A stretch of DNA of 64,000 nucleotides from Agrobacterium tumefaciens (GCA_025559845.1 CP048470.1:1106001-1170000); one strand, 5' to 3'; positions 16,953 through 25,811 are shown, counted from the first letter of the stretch. Program-made: numbers and translations. The notes: generated by a model not told the origin, from the letters alone.

Positions 16953-18290
16953 ATGTCGGTATTTCTTCCCGCACAAATCATTCGCACAAAGCGAAACGGC
17001 GGCCAGCTGTTGCCCGCCGAGATCGAGCGTTTTGTCGTCGGCATCGGTAAAGGTGAGGTGTCGGAGGCCCAGATCGGTGCCTTTACCATGGCGGCATTTC
17101 TGAATGGTCTGACGCCTGAAGAAACCGCGGCACTCACGCTTGCGATGCGCGATTCCGGAGAGGTCGTCGATTGGTCGGAAACGGGCATTGCTCCGGAAAA
17201 GATCATCGACAAACATTCAAGCGGTGGAACGGGTGATGAGAAGGTCAGCCTTATCCTCGCGCCGCTGGTGGCCGCCTGCGGCATCCATATGCCAATGATC
17301 TCCGCACGGGGCTTGGGACATACCGGCGGGGAGGTCGATCTGATGGAAGCGATCCCCGGTTGCGACATTGCCCCGCCCACCGGTCTCTTCTGCAAAGCCG
17401 TCGCCAACGCCGGTTCCGCCATCATAGGACCGACGCCAACGCTCGCACCTGCAGATGCCGCGATCTACTATGTTCGGGACGTGACGGCGACGGTGGAATC
17501 TGTGCCGCTCATCACATCGTCGATCCTGTCGAAGAAACTGGCCGCTGGAATTTCGGGCCTCGTAATGAGCGTCAATTACGGGTCCGGCGCATTCATGGAG
17601 ACCGTTGCAGACGCGGAAAGTCTGGCATCCAGCCTGATCGACGTCGCTCGTCTGAGCGGACTTTCGATGGTGACCCTCCTCGTCGACATGGACGAGGTCA
17701 TGGGCGACACTATCGGGAGCCGCCTGCAGATCCGCGAGGCAATCGATTTTCTTTCGGCCATCCGGCAAGAACCGCGCATGCGCGCCTTGGTGATGGAATT
17801 GTCGGCCGAAATCCTCGTCATGGGTGGTATCGCCGCCTCGGATTTCGACGCCCGCCAACTCCTTGAGACAAAACTGGCCGACGGCTCGGCGCTTCTCAGC
17901 TTTTCCAGAATGATCGAAGCACTTGGCGGTCCATCCGACCTTGTTTCCAATCCTGACCGGCACTTCCTGCCGTCCCCGGTCATTGCGTCTGTCAGTGCTG
18001 TTTCGGACGGTTATGTGGAACGGGTTGATGCTTTTGCCGTAGGCCTTGCCATGGTTGGACTTGGCGCAGGCCGTAAAGTGGCCAGCGATGCCCTCGACCA
18101 TGATGTCGGCCTGACTGGCATCGTCCATGTCGGCGATCACGTCACCGCTGGCGCACCGCTTTGTACGCTTCACTGCCGCTCAATGACTGAATTCAACCAG
18201 GCCGCCGACGCCATTCGCGCGGCAATCGGCATCTCGCCCAATCCCCAAAATCGCCGTCCGGTTGTGACCGGCCGCCGTTCGACATCATAA
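16953..18290 (+). CDS. deoA: Thymidine (pyrimidine-nucleoside) phosphorylase
   Basis: The 445-residue protein is collinear with E. coli DeoA. It has the N-terminal helical domain (QIIRTKRNGGQL), the phosphate-binding KHSSGGTGD (DeoA: KHSTGGVGD), the signature MISARGLGHTGGEVD, RDVTATVESVPLITSSILSKKLA and the C-terminal GxGRxxASD-like GAGRKVASD. It splits thymidine or deoxyuridine with phosphate into base and deoxyribose 1-phosphate in the cytoplasm. It begins 2 bases after the amidohydrolase stop. The combination supplies free uracil or thymine, the ligand class of RutR. Confidence 0.92.
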   Translation: MSVFLPAQIIRTKRNGGQLLPAEIERFVVGIGKGEVSEAQIGAFTMAAFLNGLTPEETAALTLAMRDSGEVVDWSETGIAPEKIIDKHSSGGTGDEKVSLILAPLVAACGIHMPMISARGLGHTGGEVDLMEAIPGCDIAPPTGLFCKAVANAGSAIIGPTPTLAPADAAIYYVRDVTATVESVPLITSSILSKKLAAGISGLVMSVNYGSGAFMETVADAESLASSLIDVARLSGLSMVTLLVDMDEVMGDTIGSRLQIREAIDFLSAIRQEPRMRALVMELSAEILVMGGIAASDFDARQLLETKLADGSALLSFSRMIEALGGPSDLVSNPDRHFLPSPVIASVSAVSDGYVERVDAFAVGLAMVGLGAGRKVASDALDHDVGLTGIVHVGDHVTAGAPLCTLHCRSMTEFNQAADAIRAAIGISPNPQNRRPVVTGRRSTS

Positions 18291-18302
18291 GGAATTCCAT
18301 TC

Positions 18303-18725
18303 ATGCCGTTTGCCCAGGATCATGCGATCACCGATGTCTGCGTGCTGGTGAGGGATACACAGCGCTCGATCGACTTTTATGTCGGCAAGCTCGGATTTAC
18401 CCTCAATCGTCGCGCCGATGGCTTTGCCGAGTTCACCGGTGCCGGACTGACGCTGGCATGCTGGGAACTCGATCATCTAAGCGAGCACACCGGCGTTGCA
18501 AATGCCAAGGCGGAAGGCCCGCACAAGGTCTGTATTGCCGTTCGTGTGGCCTCGCCTGCCGCCGTTGATGCGGCTTATCAAGAACTGATGGAAAAGGGTG
18601 TGCCCTTTTACAGCGAGCCAGCCGACTATGTCTGGAATGCGCGCGGCGCCTACTTCATCGGGCCAGATGACGAATTGTGGGAAATCTACGCCTGGAAGGA
18701 TGGCGGCTCAGCAGGAAACTACTGA
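18303..18725 (+). CDS. VOC-superfamily (glyoxalase/dioxygenase fold) protein
   Basis: The 140-residue protein has two beta-alpha-beta-beta-beta modules: ITDVCVLVRDTQRSIDFYVGKLGFTLN (in two parts) and a C-terminal PDDELWEIYAW, whose Glu is the usual metal ligand. Members include lyases, epimerases, dioxygenases and antibiotic-binding proteins. It is the last gene of the operon, 12 bases after deoA. Its role in pyrimidine use is unknown and it could be a lyase or isomerase for a breakdown product. Family firm, function unassigned. Confidence 0.8.
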   Translation: MPFAQDHAITDVCVLVRDTQRSIDFYVGKLGFTLNRRADGFAEFTGAGLTLACWELDHLSEHTGVANAKAEGPHKVCIAVRVASPAAVDAAYQELMEKGVPFYSEPADYVWNARGAYFIGPDDELWEIYAWKDGGSAGNY

Positions 18726-18736
18726 GCCGGCAAATC

Positions 18737-20038
18737 TTACACGGCAGAGGCTTCGACCGGCGCATAACGCCAGGGCTCGACAACGGAAGGACGCCCTTCA
18801 AGTGAGAGGTTTGTCACGCGCGGCGCCGTCTCGGCAATGACCTTGCCGCGACGCACCACAGCCAACCGGTTTGATTTCAGGCGGACCGCCTCGATGGTAT
18901 CACGCGCCTCCAGCAGAACTAGATCGGCGTTGCAGCCGGGAGCAAGACCGTAACCTTCAAGTCCGAACACCTTGGCAGGGTTTTCCGTTATCGCCTGGAA
19001 GCAGGCTTTCACCGCGTCGCGGCTCGTCATGTGTCCGGTATGGACGGCCATGTGGGCGACTTCCAGCATGTCGGCGTTGCCCATGGAGTACCAGGGGTCC
19101 ATCGTTGAATCGAGACCGAAAGCAACGTTGACACCAAGCGCCATGAGTTCCGGCACACGCATCATGCCACGCCGCTTCGGGTAAGTGTCGTGCCGGCCCT
19201 GCAAGACAATGTTCGCAAGCGGATTGGGAATGCAATGAACCTGCGCCTCGGCGATGAGAGGCAGGAGTTTCGAGGCATAATAATTGTCCATCGAATGCAT
19301 CGAGGTCAGATGCGAGCCGGCGACGCGACCCTGTAGACCGAGACGCTGTGTCTCATAGGCAAGCGTTTCGATGTGGCGTGACATCGGATCGTCTGTCTCG
19401 TCACAATGCAGATCGACCATCAAACCACGTTCGGCGGCAATCTCGCAGAGCGCTTTCACCGAAAGCCGACCGTCCTCCATGGTGCGCTCGAAATGCGGGA
19501 TACCGCCGACAACGTCAACGCCCATGTCCAAAGCCCTGGTCAGGTTTTTCGAAGCTGTCGCAGACCGATAAAAGCCATCCTGAGGAAAGGCGACAAGCTG
19601 CAGGTCCAGATAATCCTTCACAAGGTCACGCACCTCGATCAGCGCTTCCACGCCAATCAGCCGGTCATCGCAAACGTCAACATGCGAGCGCACCGCGAGC
19701 AACCCTTGTGATACCGCGAGATCGCAGTAGCGCAATGCCCGCTCAATCACCGCATCCTTTGTCAGCAACGGTTTCAGTTCACCCCAAAGCTGAATGCCTT
19801 CGAGCAGGGTTCCTGACCGGTTCAGCCGGGGCGTGCCAAGCGAAAGCGTGGCATCCATATGGAAGTGAATATCAATAAAAGGCGCCGTGACCAGCCTGCC
19901 GCCCGCATCTATGACGCGGCTGGCTTCGGCTGTGATGCCTCTTTCCACTGCAACGATCTTTCCGCCTGAAACGGCGATATCGACACCAGTGCGATCATCA
20001 GGGAGGTTGGCGTTTTTCACGAGAAGGTCGAAAGTCAT
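18737..20038 (-). CDS. codA: Cytosine deaminase-family amidohydrolase with D-to-S change at the specificity position
   Basis: The 433-residue protein aligns along its length with E. coli CodA. It keeps the metal ligands His58, His60, His211 and Asp310, plus Gln153, Glu214 and His243. CodA-specific runs such as FPQDG, LHCDETDD, LQGRHDTYPKRRG and DPWYSMGNADML are present. At the position of E. coli Asp314 it has Ser311 (FGLDS in place of FGHDD). That residue contacts the ring next to C5 and its replacement is known to broaden activity to 5-substituted cytosines. It may therefore act on 5-methylcytosine or another base. It is convergent with the VOC gene and divergent from the RutR-like gene. 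Confidence 0.82.
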   Translation of the reverse strand: MTFDLLVKNANLPDDRTGVDIAVSGGKIVAVERGITAEASRVIDAGGRLVTAPFIDIHFHMDATLSLGTPRLNRSGTLLEGIQLWGELKPLLTKDAVIERALRYCDLAVSQGLLAVRSHVDVCDDRLIGVEALIEVRDLVKDYLDLQLVAFPQDGFYRSATASKNLTRALDMGVDVVGGIPHFERTMEDGRLSVKALCEIAAERGLMVDLHCDETDDPMSRHIETLAYETQRLGLQGRVAGSHLTSMHSMDNYYASKLLPLIAEAQVHCIPNPLANIVLQGRHDTYPKRRGMMRVPELMALGVNVAFGLDSTMDPWYSMGNADMLEVAHMAVHTGHMTSRDAVKACFQAITENPAKVFGLEGYGLAPGCNADLVLLEARDTIEAVRLKSNRLAVVRRGKVIAETAPRVTNLSLEGRPSVVEPWRYAPVEASAV

Positions 20039-20132
20039 CGTTCGGCTCCGAACATGTTGGTGGTGTCGCTTCCCTGACAGGCCGATTTCTCTCTTGGAGC
20101 GGCCATTCTTTTAAACTCAAACTAGAGCTATT

Positions 20133-20208
20133 CTGACCAAACCGTCAATTTTTAGAACACGATTTTCAAAGGGAAATTCGACCTTTCGCGCCTATCGACC
20201 AAACCGCG
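20133..20208. promoter_or_regulatory. Two RutR-like half-conserved operator sites in the codA/rutR intergenic region
   Basis: CTGACCAAACCGTCAA (20133-20148) matches the RutR box in one half and partly in the other. GACCAAACCG recurs 62 bases on, at 20197-20206. Both lie between the divergent deaminase and TetR-family genes, suggesting joint repression. Weaker than the palindrome at 11206. Confidence 0.5.
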
Positions 20209-20270
20209 CTTGAGCTATATCGAAGCAGAAAGCGAAGACGGGGCGTCTCCGCGCATTTCAGGTGATCCAC

Positions 20271-20915
20271 ATGCCTAGAGCGGCACTCAAGCTTGATGAA
20301 AAAATCCGCGCCCGCAACATCAGGCTCATTCTCGATGTTGCGACGGATGTATTTTCGCGAAAGGGTTTCGAAGGCACGCGAATTGCAGAAATCGCCGAAC
20401 TGGCTGAATTGCCCAAGGCCAATATCTACTACTATTTTTCCTCCAAGGAGGAGATCTATTCGGAGATCATCGCCAGCCTGATCGCCGGCTGGGACGATGC
20501 GTTGGCCAATATTCGCGCAGAGCGCGATCCGGCCGAGGCCCTGCGGGACTATATCATCGCAAAACTCGATTACACGGCAAGACATCCGCGCGAATCCCGC
20601 CTCTTCGCCAGCGAGATCATCCAGGGCGCACGTTTCCTGAGCCGCAAGGATCGCCAACACATGCAAGCTGCGACCGACGAACGGGTTGCCGTCCTTGAGG
20701 AGTGGATAAGCGAAGGACGCATGGCGGCAATCAATCCACGCCATCTGCTCATCATGCTCTGGGCGACAACCCAGTTTTACAGCGATTTTTCGCCGCTTGC
20801 CTGCGATGCGCTTGGACAGAACAAACTCAAACGCAGTGACTTCACGACCGCCGCAGAAACTATCGTCCAGACGGTTCTTGGCGGCGTCATTCCGGCACAC
20901 GGCCCATCTGCCTGA
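20271..20915 (+). CDS. TetR-family repressor, RutR-like
   Basis: The 214-residue protein has a TetR helix-turn-helix (residues 17-63: GFEGTRIAEIAELAELPKAN, then IYYYFSSKEEIY). Its C-terminal domain follows E. coli RutR, with ASRLF-like ESRLFASEII, INPRHLLIMLWATTQFYSDF and a conserved Trp164-x3-Gln168 matching the RutR pair. RutR senses uracil and thymine and represses pyrimidine catabolism. The ATG at 20271 follows AGGTGAT; the GTG at 20262 is part of that ribosome site. Control of both codA and the operon starting at 11355 is suggested by the matching boxes. Confidence 0.82.
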   Translation: MPRAALKLDEKIRARNIRLILDVATDVFSRKGFEGTRIAEIAELAELPKANIYYYFSSKEEIYSEIIASLIAGWDDALANIRAERDPAEALRDYIIAKLDYTARHPRESRLFASEIIQGARFLSRKDRQHMQAATDERVAVLEEWISEGRMAAINPRHLLIMLWATTQFYSDFSPLACDALGQNKLKRSDFTTAAETIVQTVLGGVIPAHGPSA

Positions 20916-20943
20916 CCCTTACTGCCGCCGGTCCCTGTGCCAC

Positions 20944-20980
20944 AAAAACGCCTGCAGGCCGAGGGCTCACAGGCATTTTT
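20944..20980. terminator. Bidirectional intrinsic terminator
   Basis: AAAAACGCCTG (20944-20954) pairs with CAGGCATTTTT (20970-20980) with one mismatch. T runs follow the stem in both directions. It separates the convergent RutR-like and RraA-family genes. Confidence 0.75.
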
Positions 20981-21002
20981 GAGCAAAATGTATCGGCGTC
21001 GA

Positions 21003-21677
21003 TCAGGCGCCGACAACCAGACCCTTTGCCTTCAGCACCGGCTCGAGATTGCTGACCTCGACCACTGTCTTGCCAGCTTTGTAAGCGGCGATGTAACCGG
21101 CTTCGGCATCTTCGCGCGCCTGCGAAAGCTTGGCGACTTCGGCAACTTCATCACGACGAACCACAACCAGACCGTCGGCATCGCCAACGATAACATCGCC
21201 CGGATGAATGATCTCGCCGCCGACGATGATCGTGTCGTTGGTGGTGCCGATCGTTTCCTTGACGGTGCCCTTGATGCAGGTGCTCAGCGAAAACACCGGG
21301 AAACCGAGTTCGCGAAGCTGCAACGTATCGCGCACGCCCGTGTCGGTCACAAGACCGCCGATACCCTTGGCAAGGCAGGCATTGGCCAGAACATCGCCGA
21401 ACGAACCGGCTTCTTCATATTCACCGGCGGATACGACGATGATATCGCCCGGCTTGGCGTAATTGATCGCAAGCTGCAGCATGATGTTGTCGCGCGGCGA
21501 GGACTTCACCGTGAAGGCAGGGCCACAGAGTTTCATGCGGTAGTCGACCGGCTTCAGACGCGACGATAGCGCACCACGACGGCCCTGAGCCTCATGGATC
21601 GTTGCCGGAGAGAACTTCGAGAGAGCCTCGAGATCCTCCTTAGACGGACGTGCGGGAATATCTTTGATGTGAGACAT
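21003..21677 (-). CDS. RraA-family protein (demethylmenaquinone methyltransferase/aldolase fold)
   Basis: The 224-residue protein has the RraA/HMG-CHA aldolase core, with the loop GDVLANACLAKGIGG and the signature VTDTGVRD, whose Arg-Asp pair binds the carboxylate and metal in 4-hydroxy-4-methyl-2-oxoglutarate aldolases. A ribosome site AGGAGG precedes it. It is the last gene after an amino-acid-type importer, so it may cleave or decarboxylate a 2-oxo acid from the imported compound. True RNase E regulators are shorter (about 160 residues). The substrate is unknown. Confidence 0.78.
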   Translation of the reverse strand: MSHIKDIPARPSKEDLEALSKFSPATIHEAQGRRGALSSRLKPVDYRMKLCGPAFTVKSSPRDNIMLQLAINYAKPGDIIVVSAGEYEEAGSFGDVLANACLAKGIGGLVTDTGVRDTLQLRELGFPVFSLSTCIKGTVKETIGTTNDTIIVGGEIIHPGDVIVGDADGLVVVRRDEVAEVAKLSQAREDAEAGYIAAYKAGKTVVEVSNLEPVLKAKGLVVGA

Positions 21678-21694
21678 ATTATCCTCCTGCTATT

Positions 21695-22426
21695 TCAGTG
21701 ATTTTTACGGACGGCGGACAGAAAGTTCCGGACATCCTGATGCGCTTCATCGGAAAAGAACTGCGCCGGTTCGGCATCGAAGGTGAGTGTGCCGTTGCGC
21801 AGGAACCAGATGCGGTCCGCCACTTCACGGGCAAACCCCATTTCGTGAGTGACGCACATCATGGTGATGCCGTCGGCTGAGAGTTCACGCAGCAGCTTCA
21901 GCACCTCACCGACCATTTCCGGGTCGAGCGCGCTTGTCGGCTCGTCGAGAACCAGCACTTCAGGTTTGAGGATCAATGACCGCGCAATAGCGACGCGCTG
22001 CGATTGGCCGCCGGAAATATCGGCCGGCAACGAATTCGCCTTGTCTGCCAGACCGACACGCTCAAGCATCTGCAATGCGGTTGGACGTGCCTGGCTGCGT
22101 GATTGCTTGCGGATGCGCAACAGCGGCAACATGACGTTTTCGACCACCGACAGATGCGGGAACAGATTGAACTGCTGGAAGACGAAACCGATGCCACTGC
22201 GCAGCACGTTAACATCCACATCCTTCGCGTAGATGTCGCGACCGGACAGCGTGATCGTCCCCTTCTGGATCGGCTCCAGCCGGTTGACCGTGCGGATCAG
22301 GGTCGATTTTCCGGAGCCGGACGGACCGCACAGAACGGTCGTCGTTCCCTTGGCAACCGTTGCACTGACATCACGCAGAACCTGGACAGCACCATACCAT
22401 TTCGAAACATTCTGAAACTCGATCAT
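21695..22426 (-). CDS. Polar amino acid ABC transporter ATP-binding protein (GlnQ/HisP type)
   Basis: The 243-residue ATPase has Walker A GPSGSGKST (34-42), Q-loop VFQQFNLFPHL, Walker B VLVLDEPTSALDPE and the H-loop CVTHEMGFAREVADR typical of GlnQ. The signature reads ISGGQSQRVAIARSL, with Ile in place of the usual Leu. It overlaps the upstream permease by 4 bases and precedes the RraA gene by 17. Confidence 0.92.
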   Translation of the reverse strand: MIEFQNVSKWYGAVQVLRDVSATVAKGTTTVLCGPSGSGKSTLIRTVNRLEPIQKGTITLSGRDIYAKDVDVNVLRSGIGFVFQQFNLFPHLSVVENVMLPLLRIRKQSRSQARPTALQMLERVGLADKANSLPADISGGQSQRVAIARSLILKPEVLVLDEPTSALDPEMVGEVLKLLRELSADGITMMCVTHEMGFAREVADRIWFLRNGTLTFDAEPAQFFSDEAHQDVRNFLSAVRKNH

Positions 22427-23136
22427 GCCGCGGCCTCCACAACAACCTGGCCTGTTCTGCGCGAGGAGATCCGGCGCTCGAGCCAGTTGGTGAACTGGCT
22501 AAGGGTGAAGCAAAGGATGAAATAGACCGCGGCAAGGATGCCAAATATCTGCAGCGGCTTGGTTACCTCGTTGGAGTTGACCTGGAGCATTACGTAGGAG
22601 AGTTCGGAGACGGCGATAATCGAGCCCAGCGACGATTCCTTGATGATCGTCGTCAACTGATTGACGATGCCGGGAATGACGTTGAAGATCGCCTGCGGCA
22701 GGATGACCTTGAAGGTCGTTGGGATGTAACCGAGGCCAAGTGCGGCTGCGGCTTCCCGCTGTCCCTTGGGCAAACCCTCGATGCCGGCGGCAATGATCTC
22801 ACCGAGATAGGCTGCCTGATAGATGACGATGGCAACGATCAGCGTGAAGGTGGCGTCGATCGGAAAACCGATGATCATCGGCACGGCAAAATAGGCCCAG
22901 AAAATCAGCATCAGCAGCGGAATGGCGCGTACACTGTGAACGAAGCCGCTCGCAATCGATTTCAGGATGCCCGGCTTTCCCGTTCTGGCAAGCGCAATCA
23001 GTACGCTGCAGGGGAAAGTCACGATGAGGCTGGAAAAGGAGATGATCAACGTCATCGCCAGTCCACCGAGCTTGCCGTGCGGATATTCACCGATGAGCAG
23101 AAGAAGCCAGTATTCTCTAATGATTTCCAGCATCAC
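22423..23136 (-). CDS. Polar amino acid ABC transporter permease (second)
   Basis: The 237-residue inner-membrane protein of the HisM/GlnP family (TIGR01726 type) has about five hydrophobic segments and the ATPase-contact loop GQREAAAALGLGYIPTTFKVILPQA. It overlaps both neighbours by 4 bases. It pairs with the permease at 23133. Confidence 0.9.
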   Translation of the reverse strand: MMLEIIREYWLLLLIGEYPHGKLGGLAMTLIISFSSLIVTFPCSVLIALARTGKPGILKSIASGFVHSVRAIPLLMLIFWAYFAVPMIIGFPIDATFTLIVAIVIYQAAYLGEIIAAGIEGLPKGQREAAAALGLGYIPTTFKVILPQAIFNVIPGIVNQLTTIIKESSLGSIIAVSELSYVMLQVNSNEVTKPLQIFGILAAVYFILCFTLSQFTNWLERRISSRRTGQVVVEAAA

Positions 23137-23831
23137 TTCACCCTCAACTCATAACGCTTGGAGAGGATCGACGAGAGCCACATGATCGCGAATGAGATGA
23201 GCATGTAGATTGCCGTGGCGATGCCGTAAGCTTCGAAGATGCGGAACGATTGCTCCTCAATGTAGCGGGCCTGATAACTGAGTTCGGCAACACCGATGGC
23301 AGCGGCAAGGCTCGTTCCCTTGAAAAGGATCAGGGTCTGGCCGAGCAGGGCCGGCAGGGCCAGTCGCCACGCCTGCGGCAGGATCACCCAGCACATTGCG
23401 CCGAGATAGGTCAGGCCGATCGAGCGGGCAGCCTCCATCTGAGCAGGATGGATCGACCGCAAGCCACTGCGGAAATCCTCGGACATATAGGCTGCCTTGT
23501 TGAGGGCAAGCGCGACGATGGCGTATCCGATCTCCGCACCAATGTCGTTCAGGTAGTCGTTGACCGCGTCCGGCAGGACGACCGCAAATCCGAAGTACCA
23601 GACAAAGAGCTGGATCAGCATCGGCACGTTGCGGTGATATTCAACGAAGGCAGCGACAAGAAACTGTGTCGGTTTGAACTCGATTGCCCTGACAACGGTC
23701 AGAATGACCGCCAAAACCAGACCAATAATCCAGGAGAAAACGAAAACCACCATCGTGGCCTGAAGTCCCTCCAGAATGAGTTGGAGATACTCACCCTGGA
23801 GGACTTTACCAAAGTCGAATTGGTAACCCAT
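23133..23831 (-). CDS. Polar amino acid ABC transporter permease (first)
   Basis: The 232-residue member of the same family has the motif VEYHRNVPMLIQLFVWYFG near residues 63-81 and the contact loop AQMEAARSIGLTYLGAMCWVILPQA. It starts 33 bases after the binding-protein stop. Together with the second permease it forms the heterodimeric channel. Confidence 0.9.
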   Translation of the reverse strand: MGYQFDFGKVLQGEYLQLILEGLQATMVVFVFSWIIGLVLAVILTVVRAIEFKPTQFLVAAFVEYHRNVPMLIQLFVWYFGFAVVLPDAVNDYLNDIGAEIGYAIVALALNKAAYMSEDFRSGLRSIHPAQMEAARSIGLTYLGAMCWVILPQAWRLALPALLGQTLILFKGTSLAAAIGVAELSYQARYIEEQSFRIFEAYGIATAIYMLISFAIMWLSSILSKRYELRVK

Positions 23832-23864
23832 AAAAGTTGACCCGTATGCCGTATGCGATGGAGA

Positions 23865-24701
23865 TCAGTTCGTGAACCAGCTTTCCTGCGGCTTTCCGAA
23901 CTCGAACTTGCGCGTTGCCTTCAGGTCGGAATCCTTGCCCAGCCACTTGTCGAAGAGTTTCTGACCTTCGCCATTGGTTTCCAGTTCAGCCAGGAATGCA
24001 TTTGCCTGCTTGACCAGCTCAGGCGATCCCTTGCGGAAACCGAAGCCGGACGGCATCGACAGGAGCGGTTCGTCAAGGAAGCGCAGCCCCTTGATCTCCG
24101 TACCCGCGTTGCGTTGCACGGCCTTGCCTTCGGAATAGCGGTAAACGGTCGCTTTCACCTTGCCCTGCTGCAGAGCGAGGAACGAGGCGGCGCTCGTTTC
24201 GAACGACAGGATGCGTGCGTCCGGCAGGCGCTTTTCCGTCAGCGGGATCAGCACTGAGCCCTTGACCAGTCCGATGCGCTGACCAGAGAGATCAGCCACC
24301 GCCTTGATGTCCGACTGATCGAGCACCACGAAATTGAAATCTTCAGCGATATAGGCGCCGCTGAAATCCACCTGCTCGGCGCGTTCCTTGCTGTAGCTCA
24401 GGAGGGATGACAGAATGTCGACGCGGCCCTGGGTCAGCTCAGCCATACGCGTCTGCGGCGACACAGCGGTCATCTTGGCGCTGACGCCGAGATATTTCGC
24501 GAACATGCCGCAGATTTCGATTTCATAACCGGCAGGTTCACGGGTCTTTGCGTCCTGGAAGCCAAGTGGTGGCGAATTGGTCAGAACGCCGCAATTCAAA
24601 ACGCCGGCCTTCTTGATATCATCAAGCTGCTCGGCTGCAGCAACGGTCGAGAAAAGCGCCGCGCCAATTGCGGCGAGTGTCATAAGCTTTGCAAATTTCA
24701 T
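23865..24701 (-). CDS. Amino-acid-type ABC transporter binding protein
   Basis: The 278-residue protein has a signal peptide (MKFAKLMTLAAIGAALFSTV, cleavage after AAA at about 23) and the family 3 solute-binding fold: GVLTNSPPLGFQD, YEIEICGMFAKYLGV and LTQGRVDILSSLLSYSKERAEQVDFS. The usual ligand Arg of the TxT-R motif is not obvious (TAVSPQTRMAEL provides Arg). The ligand may be an amino acid or a small oxo or hydroxy acid consistent with the RraA-family gene in the operon. Confidence 0.88.
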   Translation of the reverse strand: MKFAKLMTLAAIGAALFSTVAAAEQLDDIKKAGVLNCGVLTNSPPLGFQDAKTREPAGYEIEICGMFAKYLGVSAKMTAVSPQTRMAELTQGRVDILSSLLSYSKERAEQVDFSGAYIAEDFNFVVLDQSDIKAVADLSGQRIGLVKGSVLIPLTEKRLPDARILSFETSAASFLALQQGKVKATVYRYSEGKAVQRNAGTEIKGLRFLDEPLLSMPSGFGFRKGSPELVKQANAFLAELETNGEGQKLFDKWLGKDSDLKATRKFEFGKPQESWFTN

Positions 24702-24764
24702 CTGTTCCTCCTTGGCAGCGCTTCCTCTCGCTGCATGAGAAACCTAGGCCAAGGCTGCTATTCC

Positions 24765-24791
24765 AACAAATATATATTGCAGATACTTGTT
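24765..24791. promoter_or_regulatory. AT-rich divergent promoter region with an AACAA/TTGTT inverted repeat
   Basis: Between the divergent binding-protein and LysR genes lies AACAA (24765-24769) and TTGTT (24787-24791), 17 bases apart and flanked by ATATATAT. Placement fits a LysR operator, but the repeat is short. Confidence 0.3.
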
Positions 24792-24825
24792 ATAGCTTTA
24801 TGGTATGACCTCATCGGAGGATGAA

Positions 24826-25746
24826 ATGACCCTTGATCTGTTGAAAATGCGCTACTTTGCCAAAATCGCGGAACTCGGATCATTTACGAGGGCATCGCGC
24901 GAATTAGGCGTTGCCCAGCCACCGCTTAGCCTGCACATGCGTTCACTCGAAGAATATCTGGGTGTCCTGCTGCTCAATCGCACCTCGCGCGGCGTTGTTC
25001 TGACCGATGCAGGCCAGACACTGCTGTCTCATACCCAGGCAATCCTGCGTGCGGTCGAACAGGCGGAGGCAGCGACAAGAGAACGGGCCAAAAACCCCAC
25101 AGGCGAGGTATCGCTCGGTATTCTCAGTTCGCTGTCACCTATTCTCTCCGTTCCTGTGTTCGAAGCCTGCGAAAAAATGTTCCCGCAGATCCGCCTGACC
25201 ATCAGCGAAGGCGACAGCCAGACGCTTCGCGCGGCAATCGATACCCGTCTTTACGATCTTGCCGTCAACCTGGTAGACGCCGCCAAGGCAGCCTCAGTTC
25301 CGCTCTTCGACGAGCGGCTTTATGCAGTGGGCCCAGTCGGTGCGTTTGACGGCGGGCAACAGCAGATCGCTGTCGAAAAGGCACTGTCCCTGCCGCTGAT
25401 CATGCCAACCCGACGCCACGGTATCCGCGTCTTGCTGGAGCGACAGGCCTTGATGCTCGGACGTGACCTGAACATCGTTCGTGAAATTGAAGGTCTGGCC
25501 AGCACCAAGGCCGCCATTCGCGCCGGGCTGGGTTTCAGCATCCTGGGCAGAGGCGCTGTTCATGCCGACGTGCAGCAGGACACACTCGCCGCCATACCCG
25601 TTTCAAGCCCCGATCTCTCGCGCCGCCTGATCCTCGACATGCCGGTCGATCACCCACCAACACGCGCGATGATCGAGGTGCGCAATATCCTGATATCGGT
25701 CATAAAGTCGCTGGGCGACCAAGGCCATTGGACATGTCTGCCTTGA
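24826..25746 (+). CDS. LysR-family transcriptional regulator
   Basis: The 306-residue protein has the LysR helix-turn-helix at residues 8-60 (FAKIAELGSFTRASRELGVAQ, cut here to 20, then PPLSLHMRSLEE) and a periplasmic-binding-like effector domain. The ATG at 24826 follows GGAGGATGAA; an ATG 21 bases upstream lacks a ribosome site. It is divergent from the amino-acid-type importer and most likely activates it. Confidence 0.88.
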   Translation: MTLDLLKMRYFAKIAELGSFTRASRELGVAQPPLSLHMRSLEEYLGVLLLNRTSRGVVLTDAGQTLLSHTQAILRAVEQAEAATRERAKNPTGEVSLGILSSLSPILSVPVFEACEKMFPQIRLTISEGDSQTLRAAIDTRLYDLAVNLVDAAKAASVPLFDERLYAVGPVGAFDGGQQQIAVEKALSLPLIMPTRRHGIRVLLERQALMLGRDLNIVREIEGLASTKAAIRAGLGFSILGRGAVHADVQQDTLAAIPVSSPDLSRRLILDMPVDHPPTRAMIEVRNILISVIKSLGDQGHWTCLP

Positions 25747-25811
25747 GTTTATTCGAGGCGCCCATGCCGTAAAACTGATTTAAGCGCCGCTGATGCACAT
25801 ATCCGATGCAG

